From contig CAIUVX010000151.1 in assembly GCA_903902705.1 (NCBI GenBank), positions 1 to 42,751 on the forward strand: a stretch of DNA of 42,751 nt, given 5' to 3'. This DNA comes from an uncultured Methylococcales bacterium (GTDB lineage: Bacteria > Pseudomonadota > Gammaproteobacteria > Methylococcales > Methylomonadaceae). Below the pieces are notes generated by a model. The model made no database searches and was not told where the DNA came from. It saw nothing but the letters and a program-made list of their open reading frames with translations. This document shows, piece after piece, positions 1-8,464 of this stretch (position 1 is its first letter; the number at the start of each line of letters is the position of its first letter). The position numbers and the translations under genes are program-made.

Positions 1-37
1 AAGTAGATGAACAAAAGTTTTCTGGTATTTGGAACAA

Positions 38-114
38 GGTTAAGCCGTTCGTGGTGAGCCTGTCGAACCATGAACGGCTTAACCGTCCACCCTTCGACTG
101 TTCGACAAGCTCAC
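38..114. repeat. Nested intergenic inverted repeat
   Basis: A perfect 13-bp inverted repeat pairs GGTTAAGCCGTTC (38-50) with GAACGGCTTAACC (72-84). A second, overlapping 15-bp inverted repeat with one mismatch pairs GTGAGCCTGTCGAAC (54-68) with GTTCGACAAGCTCAC (100-114). The first arm of the second repeat lies in the loop of the first, so the two hairpins share sequence and could exclude each other. It lies upstream of the octaheme cytochrome. It looks like a dispersed intergenic palindrome of the kind common in gammaproteobacterial genomes, but no second copy is in this window, so that is inferred. Confidence 0.75.
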
Positions 115-256
115 AGCTCAGCGCGAACGGTTTTTTAATCATTTTATTGGCTGTTAGCTATAGAACCAAACATTATCAAAAAATCATTAACGCACTGACA
201 GAAACCGCCCGTATTATGCAATTGATAAATTTAATCAAACCTTCAACGGATTCACA

Positions 257-2704
257 ATGACCCGCCGCAAAATTCCCAAGCAACCACCGTTTAACGCTCG
301 TTCAAATTCAGCTACGAAGATGCAATCAGTCATTAAACGCTGGTCGTTTTTGCTGCTTGCTGTCTGCTTGTCTGTGTTAGTTATGGCGGGTATTTATATT
401 TACCTAGCCGAGACCAAGCCCGCTGCTGGAGTGGATCTTAGTGTGGAAAAACCAGCCGTTACACCAGTCGTATCGCCGCCAGAGGTTGTGGCGAGCGTTG
501 AACCAGAAAATTATGTCGGCGCGGAGAGTTGCAAAGAGTGTCATCAAACAGAGTTTCAGGCGTGGCAAGGTTCGCATCACCAATTGGCAATGCAGGAAGC
601 CAATGAACAAAGCGTATTGGGTGATTTCAATAATGCTAAATTTAATTATCACGGATTCGTCTCGACGTTTTTTAAACGTGATGGCAAATTCATGGTACGC
701 ACTGATGGCAAAGACGGCAAGTTGACCGATTATGCAATTAGCTACACCTTTGGCGTTACCCCATTACAACAATATCTGATTGAATTTGATGGTGGGCGTT
801 ATCAAGCCCTGAGTATTGCGTGGGATAGTCGTCCGAAAGCTGACGGCGGGCAAAAATGGTTTCATTTATATCCCAATGAAAAAGTGAATCACAATGACCA
901 ACTGCATTGGACGAAACGCTATCAAAACTGGAATATGGAATGTGCTGAATGCCATTCTACCCATTTGCAAAAAGGCTATGACGCGGCAACTGACAGTTAT
1001 AAAACCACGTTTAATGAAATTAATGTTGCCTGTGAATCCTGTCACGGCGCGGCATCTAAACATATTGATTGGGCAAAACAAGCCAAGCCGCCAACTTCAA
1101 TTGATAATAAAGGCTTAGCGGTAAAACTACAAAGCAACTGGCAAACGGCGTGGCAGTTTGCTGATAAAGCCGATATTGCGCAGCGTGATGAGCTTGCCAG
1201 TGATGAATTAATGAATACTTGCTGGGCGTGTCATGCACGTCGCTTACCGCTGGTTGAAAATAGCCCACCTAGTTTGCCATTAGAAGACACGCATAAACCT
1301 TCGTTATTAACTCAACCAACCTATCATGCCGATGGTCAACAACGTGATGAGGATTACACTTGGGGTTCATTTCGTCAAAGCAAAATGTTTCAACAAGGCG
1401 TGACCTGCATGGATTGTCATGAGCCGCATTCGCTTAAACTTCGTGCCGAAGGTAACGCGCTGTGTACTCGTTGCCATAATGCCGAAAAATTCGATACCGA
1501 AAGACATCACAAGCATAAAGCCGATTCAAAAGGTGCGTTGTGCATGGATTGTCACGCGCCTGAGCAAAATTATATGGTTAATGATGGACGGCACGATCAC
1601 AGTTTCCGTTTGCCTAGACCTGATTTATCACAAACGCTAGGCAGTCCAAATGCCTGTACGCAATGCCACGCAAAACAAAAACCCGAATGGGCGGCGAATG
1701 CAATGGATAAATGGTACGGCAAAAGCTGGCGTGAGCGTCCGCATTACGGCACGACCTTGCACGCAGGTGTGACCGATGGTATTAAGGCGTTACCTTCATT
1801 GCTTGAACTGGCGCAAAATGCAGCCACGCCTGCCATTGTCCGTGCTACCGCTGTGACGCTGATTAAACCAATGATGAGTCCAGATTTACTCACTTTTGCA
1901 CGCGAGCAGTTAAAGGATACTGATCCGTCGGTGCGCGTAGCAGGGCTAGAACTGATTGAATCGCTTGATCCCATTAATCGCAGCTTATCTGCGTCACCGT
2001 TGTTGGATGATTCAGTGCGCGGCGTACGCATTGAAGCGGCGCGTGTGCTTGCTGATATACCCGATAGTGAAATGTCGGCAAGTCGGCTGGAGAGTCGTAA
2101 TAACGCAATGCAGGAATATATGGACGCAATGAAGCTCAATGCCGATTGGCCCGCAGAGAATAGTAATTTGGGTAATTTGTACCTACGGCAGGGAAAAATT
2201 GATGAGGCGATTACTGCTTATCAACGTGCTTTAACCTTAGACCCACAGTTTGTGGGTGCATATATCAATCTCGCCGATGCTTACCGTCAACAGCAGCATG
2301 ATGATGAAGGTGAACAACAGTTACGCAAGGGCTTAGCATTAATCCCTGATGCAGCGGATTTACATCATGCGCTGGGCTTGCTATTGGTGCGCAAAGACGA
2401 CAAAACAGCGGCACTGAAAGAATTCGCTAAAGCAACTAAGCTCGCGCCGAATGATGTTCGTTATGGGTATGTTTATGCTATCGCCCTGAATTCAATGGGC
2501 AAACAGCATAAGGCATTATCCGTATTAAAAGCCATTGATAAACGACAACCCCATAACTTGCAAATACTCAGTGCGTTGATTTCCATAAACCGTGAAGCAG
2601 GTGATAACAAAACCGCCCTCGTGTACGCACGAAAAGCCGCTGAAGCCTTGCCTAATAATAAGGAAATAGAACAGTTAATTACAGAATTGGAAGGCACGAA
2701 ATAA
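257..2704 (+). CDS. Membrane-anchored octaheme c-type cytochrome with HEAT and TPR repeats
   Basis: This 815-residue protein has a short basic N-terminus and one membrane segment at about residues 30-50, an uncleaved anchor or signal sequence that would place the rest in the periplasm. Eight CxxCH heme motifs follow (Cys92, 229, 259, 322, 384, 403, 429, 467), which resembles the cytochrome c554-like multiheme families. Residues about 500-620 look like HEAT repeats and about 640-810 hold roughly five TPR units, likely a protein-docking surface. A periplasmic electron-transfer role is well supported, but partner and substrate are unknown. The start is uncertain: ATG 257 has no clear Shine-Dalgarno sequence, and an in-frame ATG at 320 (residue 22) lies just before the membrane segment. 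It stands alone and converges with spoT. Confidence 0.9.
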   Translation: MTRRKIPKQPPFNARSNSATKMQSVIKRWSFLLLAVCLSVLVMAGIYIYLAETKPAAGVDLSVEKPAVTPVVSPPEVVASVEPENYVGAESCKECHQTEFQAWQGSHHQLAMQEANEQSVLGDFNNAKFNYHGFVSTFFKRDGKFMVRTDGKDGKLTDYAISYTFGVTPLQQYLIEFDGGRYQALSIAWDSRPKADGGQKWFHLYPNEKVNHNDQLHWTKRYQNWNMECAECHSTHLQKGYDAATDSYKTTFNEINVACESCHGAASKHIDWAKQAKPPTSIDNKGLAVKLQSNWQTAWQFADKADIAQRDELASDELMNTCWACHARRLPLVENSPPSLPLEDTHKPSLLTQPTYHADGQQRDEDYTWGSFRQSKMFQQGVTCMDCHEPHSLKLRAEGNALCTRCHNAEKFDTERHHKHKADSKGALCMDCHAPEQNYMVNDGRHDHSFRLPRPDLSQTLGSPNACTQCHAKQKPEWAANAMDKWYGKSWRERPHYGTTLHAGVTDGIKALPSLLELAQNAATPAIVRATAVTLIKPMMSPDLLTFAREQLKDTDPSVRVAGLELIESLDPINRSLSASPLLDDSVRGVRIEAARVLADIPDSEMSASRLESRNNAMQEYMDAMKLNADWPAENSNLGNLYLRQGKIDEAITAYQRALTLDPQFVGAYINLADAYRQQQHDDEGEQQLRKGLALIPDAADLHHALGLLLVRKDDKTAALKEFAKATKLAPNDVRYGYVYAIALNSMGKQHKALSVLKAIDKRQPHNLQILSALISINREAGDNKTALVYARKAAEALPNNKEIEQLITELEGTK

Positions 2705-2717
2705 TTTGGTATTTTGA

Positions 2718-2755
2718 GTACAAGCTTCGCTTGCAAGAGCAAGCAAAGTTTGTAC
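2718..2755. repeat. Imperfect inverted repeat between convergent genes
   Basis: Two 17-base arms (2718-2734 and 2739-2755) are separated by AAGA. As RNA they pair except at one A-C mismatch and one G-U wobble. The element fills the gap between the octaheme cytochrome and spoT, which converge here. Neither strand has a T-run after the stem, so it is a poor classical terminator and more likely an intergenic palindromic repeat that may also protect both mRNA 3' ends. Confidence 0.65.
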
Positions 2756-2771
2756 AGCAGTATTTGACGAC

Positions 2772-4937
2772 TTATGCTTTAACGCGGGTAATTTTTAACA
2801 CGATAGTCAGTTCTTTCAAGCGGCGGATAATTTGCGCTAAATGTACGCGGTCTTTAACGGTTAGGGTGATTAAGTCAATACAGACACGAACATCTTGATC
2901 GACTACAGTGACATTTTCAATATTGGAATGCAATTCGGAAATCGTTGAGGCGATAGTAGCTAACGCGCCGCGTTGATTAAGAATTTCTAGGCGGAGTTCA
3001 GCGGGAAATTCGCCTACTACATCGGCACTCCATTCCACATCTAACCAGTTGGTGTGTTTTTTTCGAACGATGGTACGATTACGGCAGGCGTGGTGATGCA
3101 CAACAATACCCTTACCAGGGTTAAAAAAACCAATAATGGAATCACCTGGTATCGGTCTACAACACTTGGCGAGGGTAATTACCATGTCTTCTGTACCTTT
3201 GATAACCAGAGGTTTTCTTTGAATCTTGTCGCTATCATTGAGTTTAACATTGGCACTGACATCGTCTTGTGTCAGTCGTTTAGCCACTAAAAATGGCATT
3301 TTATTACCCAAGCCTATGTCTTCAAATAACGCATCTAATGAACGTGTTTTAGTTAATTGCAACAAGGCTTGCAAGCGTAATTCGTCAATGTCCTCTAACT
3401 GTAACTGCATGGCTTGTAGTTCTTTTTCTAGCAGTCTGCGTCCTAAATTAATGGCTTCTTGTTGTTTGAAATTTTTCAGGAAATTACGAATACTAGAACG
3501 CGCTTTCACAGTGGTGACGTAATTTAGCCAAACAGGATTGGGTCTTGCCCACGGTGCGGTCACTATTTCGACAGTTACGCCATTTTCTAATTTGGTTTGT
3601 AAGGGGACTAACTGCTTATCGATCATTGCTGAAATACAGGAGTTACCGACATCGGTATGCACCGCATAAGCAAAATCGACAATAGTCGCGCCTTTGGCGA
3701 TTTTGATAATCTTACCTTTGGGGGTAAAAACAAACACTTCTTGGGGAAATAAATCGACTTTTAAATTATCAATAAATTCCAGTGAATCGCCTGCTGATTT
3801 TTGAATTTCCAGTAAATCTCGAAGCCACTCATTAGCTCGCGCTTGAAGTTTTTCTGTTTTGCCGTTATCAGATTTATACAGCCAATGAGCGGCGATACCT
3901 GATTCTGACATGTGGTGCATTTCGTGGGTTCTGATTTGTATTTCTATCGGTTGACCATAAGGTCCAATCAGCAGGGTATGTAAAGATTGATAGCCATTGG
4001 CTTTTGGTAGGGCGATATAATCTTTAAAACGCCCAGGAATTGGTTTGTATAAATTATGCACTGCACCGAGTACGCGGTAACAGCTGTCAACATCATCACA
4101 AAAAATGCGAAACGCATAGACATCAAACACTGCCGCCAGTGATAATTTTTTAAGGTGCATTTTTTGATAAATGCTATAGATGTGTTTTTCTCGCCCTGAT
4201 ACTTTGCAGGGTAGATTGGCTTGTTCTAAACGGTTTTTTATCGAGCACTCAATGGGGTCAACAATTTTTCGGCGGTTGCCTCTGGCTTTTTTTAGTGCGT
4301 TACAAATGACCGCATACCGATAGGGATACATGGCTTCAAAGCCTAAAGATTCCAACTGATGGCGAATATTGTTCATGCCTAAGCGGTTGGCAATCGGTGC
4401 GTAAATATCTAAGGTTTCACGCGCAATACGGCGTTTTTTTTCGGGTGGCATTGCACCTAGCGTTCGCATATTATGCAATCGGTCAGCAAGTTTGACTAAA
4501 ATAACGCGTAAATCTTTGCCCATTGCCAGAAACATTTTGCGTACATTTTCTGCTTGGGCTTCGGCTTGGGAACGGTCAGCAATTTTGGTGAGTTTGGTGA
4601 CACCGTCCACCAGTTCAGACACTTCTACGCCGAACTGGTTAGTAAGTTCTTTTTTGCTAACATGACAATCTTCAATGACATCATGCAGTATGGCAGCCAT
4701 AATGCCGCGTGCGTCCATGTGCATATCAGCAAGTATCATCGCAACTGAAATTGGATGACAAATATAGGCTTCACCACTTTTGCGAAATTGACCCGCATGT
4801 GCCTCCGCGCCAAACTCGTAGGCACGGACACAATCATCAATTTGGGTTTGATCTAAATAGCCAGATAGGTTTTGACATAAACGCGCCATCAGCTCATCTT
4901 GAGGACGCGGTGGCAAAAGGCACTCTGGCGTATCCAT
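2772..4937 (-). CDS. spoT: Bifunctional (p)ppGpp synthetase/hydrolase SpoT
   Basis: This cytoplasmic enzyme makes and degrades the stringent-response alarmone (p)ppGpp. At 721 residues it is close to E. coli SpoT. The hydrolase HD domain is intact, with the metal-site motif HDVIED at residues 85-90 and LADRLHN around Asp152. The synthetase domain carries GRFKDYIALPKANGYQSLHT at about 302-321, and GREKH before it fits the bifunctional type of active site. A TGS domain follows near 400-435 (VFVFTPKGK). A CCRPIPGD zinc-finger-like segment precedes the C-terminal ACT domain at about 645-721. It lies 13 bases after rpoZ, the usual gammaproteobacterial pairing, and is probably transcribed with it. 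Its product would be expected to act on the ribosomal promoters in this same window. Confidence 0.97.
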   Translation of the reverse strand: MDTPECLLPPRPQDELMARLCQNLSGYLDQTQIDDCVRAYEFGAEAHAGQFRKSGEAYICHPISVAMILADMHMDARGIMAAILHDVIEDCHVSKKELTNQFGVEVSELVDGVTKLTKIADRSQAEAQAENVRKMFLAMGKDLRVILVKLADRLHNMRTLGAMPPEKKRRIARETLDIYAPIANRLGMNNIRHQLESLGFEAMYPYRYAVICNALKKARGNRRKIVDPIECSIKNRLEQANLPCKVSGREKHIYSIYQKMHLKKLSLAAVFDVYAFRIFCDDVDSCYRVLGAVHNLYKPIPGRFKDYIALPKANGYQSLHTLLIGPYGQPIEIQIRTHEMHHMSESGIAAHWLYKSDNGKTEKLQARANEWLRDLLEIQKSAGDSLEFIDNLKVDLFPQEVFVFTPKGKIIKIAKGATIVDFAYAVHTDVGNSCISAMIDKQLVPLQTKLENGVTVEIVTAPWARPNPVWLNYVTTVKARSSIRNFLKNFKQQEAINLGRRLLEKELQAMQLQLEDIDELRLQALLQLTKTRSLDALFEDIGLGNKMPFLVAKRLTQDDVSANVKLNDSDKIQRKPLVIKGTEDMVITLAKCCRPIPGDSIIGFFNPGKGIVVHHHACRNRTIVRKKHTNWLDVEWSADVVGEFPAELRLEILNQRGALATIASTISELHSNIENVTVVDQDVRVCIDLITLTVKDRVHLAQIIRRLKELTIVLKITRVKA

Positions 4938-4950
4938 GATCGATTAGCGG

Positions 4951-5190
4951 CTAGAACAATGGATTGTAATCATGCACTTCGCCAACGCGGTGCAGCAGAT
5001 TAATGTTTTCTGTGGTCACATGACCAGCGGCGATTTCGCGTAATGCCAACACCGTGTCTTTATCTTTGCCGCGTGGCAAAAATTCGGGTGCGCCGTGGCT
5101 TAATTGCCGCGCTCTGGTACTGGCTAATAACACCAGTTTGAAACGGTTTTCTACGTTTTCTAAACAATCTTCGATAGTGACTCTTGCCAT
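4951..5190 (-). CDS. rpoZ: RNA polymerase omega subunit
   Basis: The 79-residue product matches omega along its whole length. It has the N-terminal [17 protein letters not shown] motif and the LASTRARQL helix that clamps the beta' C-terminal region. Omega helps assemble core RNA polymerase and is needed for part of the ppGpp response, which fits its place directly upstream of spoT. In E. coli gmk precedes rpoZ. Here the upstream gene on this strand is pgk, separated by a palindromic element. The product would join the beta and beta' subunits encoded at 15920-24309. Confidence 0.97.
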   Translation of the reverse strand: MARVTIEDCLENVENRFKLVLLASTRARQLSHGAPEFLPRGKDKDTVLALREIAAGHVTTENINLLHRVGEVHDYNPLF

Positions 5191-5214
5191 TTTTTTAAAC
5201 CTTGTGTGGTGGTT

Positions 5215-5244
5215 ATAGTTCCCACGCTGGAGCGTGGGAACTAT
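5215..5244. repeat. Near-perfect 30-base palindrome
   Basis: The arms ATAGTTCCCACGCT (5215-5228) and AGCGTGGGAACTAT (5231-5244) are exact reverse complements around a two-base GG centre. It lies between pgk and rpoZ. The core GTTCCCACGCT resembles a dispersed palindrome I recall from several gammaproteobacterial genomes; that identity is from memory. On either strand it would form a strong RNA hairpin without a T-run. Confidence 0.8.
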
Positions 5245-5254
5245 GAAATTATTA

Positions 5255-6427
5255 TTAACCGCGTGAGTTTAACACAGCAACCGCTGGTAATTCTTTTCCT
5301 TCGAGAAATTCAAGAAATGCACCGCCGCCTGTGGACGTATAAGAGACTTGGTCATTAATGCCATATTTGTCGATAGCGGCTAAGGTATCGCCACCGCCAG
5401 CAATTGAAAACGCACTACTTTCGGCAATTGCAGTAGACAATGATTGTGTGCCGTGACTGAATTGTTCGATTTCAAATACGCCCACTGGACCATTCCAGAC
5501 AATAGTACCCGCTGATTTGAGTATCTCCGCGTATTGCTTAGCAGTATCAGGTCCTATGTCTAAAATTAAATCATCGGCTTCCACGTCAGCAACTTGTTTA
5601 ACAGTAGCGACAGCGGTTTCGGAAAATTCTTTCGCACACACGACATCAGTAGGAATGGGAATATCAGAACCAGCGGCTTTAGCAGCAGCGATTAAACGTT
5701 GTGCTTCGGGAATTAAATCGGCTTCATACAGTGATTTGCCGACTGGAAAACCAGCGGCGGCAATAAAGGTATTAGCAATACCGCCACCAACTATCAGTTG
5801 ATCTACTTTTTCAGATAAGGATTTTAACACTGTTAGTTTGGTAGAGACTTTAGAACCACCAACGATTGCCACTAAGGGTTTAGTCGGAGTTTCTAAGGCT
5901 TTGCCTAGTGCTTCTAGTTCACTGGCTAATAAAGGTCCAGCACAAGCGATAGGCGCGAATTTCGCCACGCTGTGGGTTGAGGCTTGCGCTCTGTGCGCCG
6001 TACCAAACGCATCCATGACAAATACATCACACAGTGCCGCCATTTTTTGACCTAATTCATCGTTGTTTTTTTCTTCGCCGAGATTAAAACGCACGTTTTC
6101 GCACAATACCACTTCACCAGCGGCGATAGCCACTCCATCAATCCAGTCTTTTTCTAAGCGTACAGATTTGCCCAATAATTCAGCTAATCGTTCTGCAACA
6201 GGTTTTAAAGACGCGGCTTCGTCATAGTGACCTTCTTCAGGACGACCTAAATGTGACATAACCATCACGGCTGCACCTTTTTCTAAAGCGAGTTGTATGG
6301 TTGGCACACTGGCTTGAATACGAATATCGCTGGTGACTTTGCCATTTTTGACAGGCACGTTTAAATCTTGACGTATCAGTACGCGCTTACCTGCTAAATC
6401 CAAATCAACCATTCTTTTAATCGACAT
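5255..6427 (-). CDS. pgk: Phosphoglycerate kinase
   Basis: Pgk catalyses reversible phosphoryl transfer between 1,3-bisphosphoglycerate and ADP in glycolysis, gluconeogenesis and carbon fixation, in the cytoplasm. The 390-residue length is normal. Visible landmarks are the substrate loop [16 protein letters not shown] near residues 19-34, the SHLGRP motif near 59-64, [12 protein letters not shown], the VGGSKVSTK segment, and the C-terminal nucleotide loop [10 protein letters not shown] followed by STGGGAFLE. The start at 6427 aligns with E. coli Pgk. Pgk genes are often clustered with gapA or fba; here neither is adjacent. Strong palindromes flank the gene on both sides (5215-5244 and 6459-6491), so it may form its own transcript. 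Confidence 0.98.
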   Translation of the reverse strand: MSIKRMVDLDLAGKRVLIRQDLNVPVKNGKVTSDIRIQASVPTIQLALEKGAAVMVMSHLGRPEEGHYDEAASLKPVAERLAELLGKSVRLEKDWIDGVAIAAGEVVLCENVRFNLGEEKNNDELGQKMAALCDVFVMDAFGTAHRAQASTHSVAKFAPIACAGPLLASELEALGKALETPTKPLVAIVGGSKVSTKLTVLKSLSEKVDQLIVGGGIANTFIAAAGFPVGKSLYEADLIPEAQRLIAAAKAAGSDIPIPTDVVCAKEFSETAVATVKQVADVEADDLILDIGPDTAKQYAEILKSAGTIVWNGPVGVFEIEQFSHGTQSLSTAIAESSAFSIAGGGDTLAAIDKYGINDQVSYTSTGGGAFLEFLEGKELPAVAVLNSRG

Positions 6428-6458
6428 ATTTTTTCTCTCTTGTTGTGGAGGTAATGTT

Positions 6459-6491
6459 AGACCTTTGAGGTTTTTAAAACCTCAAAGGTCT
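6459..6491. repeat. 16-bp-stem palindrome
   Basis: AGACCTTTGAGGTTTT (6459-6474) and AAAACCTCAAAGGTCT (6476-6491) are perfect reverse complements around a single T. The element lies between the redoxin gene and pgk, both on the minus strand. Without a clean T-run after the stem it is not an obvious terminator. The motif resembles a dispersed AAGGT-type palindrome seen in several bacterial groups. Its sequence is unrelated to the other palindromes in this window. Confidence 0.8.
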
Positions 6492-6509
6492 TTCTTTCTG
6501 TGTGAGTAT

Positions 6510-7067
6510 CTAGTTTTGTCGCCATTTAATTGAGCATCCGATGCTAACTTTTTGCTCGGCTGGCCCGTTACCTGTGGCGGAAATTTGTTTCATGGCTTCA
6601 AATAAGTCGCGTATTGTATCAGCTGGAGCAGTTTCTTTGCGACTGGCATCTAACCGCCCACGGTATTGCAGTTTTAAATCCGCGTTGTAGCCAAAAAAAT
6701 CTGGCGTGCAAACTGCGCCGTAGGCTTTAGCCACTTCTTGCGTTTCATCAAACAGATACGGAAACGAATAATCAAATTGCTTGGCAATTCGCTGCATATT
6801 TTCGTAGGAATCGTCTGGATAGTCGCTAGGGTCATTAGACATAATGGCGACAGAGTTAATGCCAAAGGCTTTAAGCTCACGGGTGTCTCGAATAATTCGC
6901 TCATGTATGGCGCGTACATAAGGACAATGCTGGCAAATAAACATTACCAGCAAGCCTTTTTCGCCGACACATTGGGCAAGTGTCCATCTTTTTCCATCAA
7001 CACCGAGTAAATCAAAATCGGGTGCTGGTTTGCCAAAATCACACACGGGGGTTTCAAGTAATGCCAT
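6510..7067 (-). CDS. Thioredoxin-fold redoxin (AhpC/TSA-like, CQHC motif)
   Basis: This 185-residue protein belongs to the redoxin/thioredoxin superfamily. The active-site region is FICQHCPYV, with Cys45 and Cys48 in a CxxC followed by a proline, typical of the CPYV-containing thioredoxin-family proteins. GKPAPDFDLLGVDGKRW near the N-terminus is the usual AhpC/TSA entry strand, and VAKAYGAVCTPDFFGY carries the conserved cis-Pro region. No signal peptide is visible, so it is probably cytoplasmic. It could reduce peroxides or disulfides, but the substrate is not known. It is divergent from rimK, and the 89-base gap should contain both promoters, although I see no clear hexamers there. Confidence 0.85.
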   Translation of the reverse strand: MALLETPVCDFGKPAPDFDLLGVDGKRWTLAQCVGEKGLLVMFICQHCPYVRAIHERIIRDTRELKAFGINSVAIMSNDPSDYPDDSYENMQRIAKQFDYSFPYLFDETQEVAKAYGAVCTPDFFGYNADLKLQYRGRLDASRKETAPADTIRDLFEAMKQISATGNGPAEQKVSIGCSIKWRQN

Positions 7068-7156
7068 AACTACCTCTCAATTAGAAAAATTAACCCCACT
7101 TAGATTATTTCATGCCAAAATAGTGCGAGTATTTTGTGTATCTAAGTCAGGAAATT

Positions 7157-8086
7157 ATGAAAATTGCTATTTTATCGCGTAACCCTAAATTATATTCAAC
7201 AGTTCGTTTAGTTGAAGCTGCAAAAGCACGGGGACATGAAGTACGGGTACTGGATGTATTGCGTTGTTATATGAATATTACCTCGCATAATCCCTCGATT
7301 CATTATCGAGGTGAAGATTTAACTGGTTTTGATGCGGTTATACCCCGAATTGGTGCATCCGTCACCTTTTATGGCACAGCGGTGTTGCGTCAATTTGAAA
7401 TGATGAATGTATTTCCGCTCAATGAATCGGTTGCTATTTCACGGTCTAGGGACAAATTACGTTCCATTCAATTATTGGCTAGAAAAGGCATAGGTTTGCC
7501 CGTGACGGGGTTTGCCAATAATCCAGATGATATTGCTGATTTGATTGCTCAAGTTGGCGGCGCACCTTTAGTTATTAAGTTATTGCAAGGCACACAAGGC
7601 ATCGGTGTGGTATTGGCAGAAACTTACAACGCCGCTGAAAGTGTGATTCAAGCCTTTATGGGTTTAAAAGCCAACATCATGGTGCAAGAATTTATTAAAG
7701 AAGCCGATGGTAGTGATATTCGCTGTCTTGTAGTGGGTGATAAAGTGGTAGCTGCGATGAAACGCCAAGGTCCTAAAGGTGAATTTCGTTCCAATTTACA
7801 TCGTGGTGGCTCGGCTAGCGAGGTTCGCTTAACACCCGAAGAACGTGCTACCGCAGTCAGTGCGGCAAAAGTCATGGGATTAAATGTCTGTGGTGTGGAT
7901 ATACTACGCGCCAGTCGAGGACCTGTAGTGATGGAAGTTAATTCTTCACCTGGTTTAAAAGGCATAGAAGACACCAGCGGCAAAGATATTGCCGATTTGA
8001 TGATTCAGTTTATTGAAAAACGTTTTGATGCAGTAGAAATCAAAGACAAGTCGCTCACACGAACGCGCACGCGTGGTAAGGGGTAA
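7157..8086 (+). CDS. rimK: Ribosomal protein S6 L-glutamate ligase RimK
   Basis: RimK is an ATP-grasp ligase that adds glutamate residues to the C-terminus of ribosomal protein S6, and related enzymes make poly-glutamate. Key features are the N-terminal [15 protein letters not shown] and the ATP-grasp core with [33 protein letters not shown] and the metal-binding [15 protein letters not shown] chose ATG 7157 (309 residues) rather than the in-frame GTG at 7136. The product then begins exactly like E. coli RimK, and AGGA lies just upstream. The C-terminus ends in an arginine/threonine-rich tail (RTRTRGKG). The S6 gene rpsF is not in this window. A SemiSWEET gene follows 48 bases downstream. Confidence 0.95.
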   Translation: MKIAILSRNPKLYSTVRLVEAAKARGHEVRVLDVLRCYMNITSHNPSIHYRGEDLTGFDAVIPRIGASVTFYGTAVLRQFEMMNVFPLNESVAISRSRDKLRSIQLLARKGIGLPVTGFANNPDDIADLIAQVGGAPLVIKLLQGTQGIGVVLAETYNAAESVIQAFMGLKANIMVQEFIKEADGSDIRCLVVGDKVVAAMKRQGPKGEFRSNLHRGGSASEVRLTPEERATAVSAAKVMGLNVCGVDILRASRGPVVMEVNSSPGLKGIEDTSGKDIADLMIQFIEKRFDAVEIKDKSLTRTRTRGKG

Positions 8087-8134
8087 TCCTTACTGCATCG
8101 TTCATTAAATCTGATCACACAGTTTCACCAAGAT

Positions 8135-8416
8135 ATGAATATGACTCCTGATATGATTGGCTATTTAGGTTATCTAGCCGCCACGCTTACCACTGCCTCA
8201 TTTTTACCTCAAGCCATTTTAACAATCAAAACCAAAGATACCCAGTCGCTGTCATTGACGATGTACACGCTATTTACGCTGGGCGTGTTTTGTTGGCTAA
8301 TTTATGGCATTTATATTGATAATGAAGCTATTATCTTTGCTAATACCATTACCTTTATCTTAGCGGCATCGATACTATCGTTTAAAATTTACAACGTACT
8401 AACTAACAAAGAATAA
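8135..8416 (+). CDS. SemiSWEET family transporter
   Basis: The 93-residue protein has three predicted membrane helices (about residues 8-28, 43-61 and 66-88) and a PQ-loop proline-glutamine pair in helix 1 (Pro25-Gln26, within SFLPQA). This is the single triple-helix bundle of bacterial SemiSWEETs, which dimerise in the inner membrane to carry sugars or related small solutes. The substrate cannot be told from the sequence. An alternative ATG two codons downstream (8141) would change little. It lies between rimK and fbp on the same strand, with short gaps that suggest a shared transcript. Confidence 0.92.
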   Translation: MNMTPDMIGYLGYLAATLTTASFLPQAILTIKTKDTQSLSLTMYTLFTLGVFCWLIYGIYIDNEAIIFANTITFILAASILSFKIYNVLTNKE

Positions 8417-8464
8417 TGTGTTTTAAACCCAACTTGAATAATGACGTTCCAATGGAGAAAACGC

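Noticed and set aside
51-260. Open frame of 69 codons upstream of the cytochrome
   Set aside because: It begins inside the inverted repeat, has no ribosome binding site and resembles no known protein.
1744-2139. Minus-strand frame of 131 codons inside the cytochrome gene
   Set aside because: It is serine/alanine-rich shadow coding opposite a clear TPR/HEAT protein, with no independent signals.
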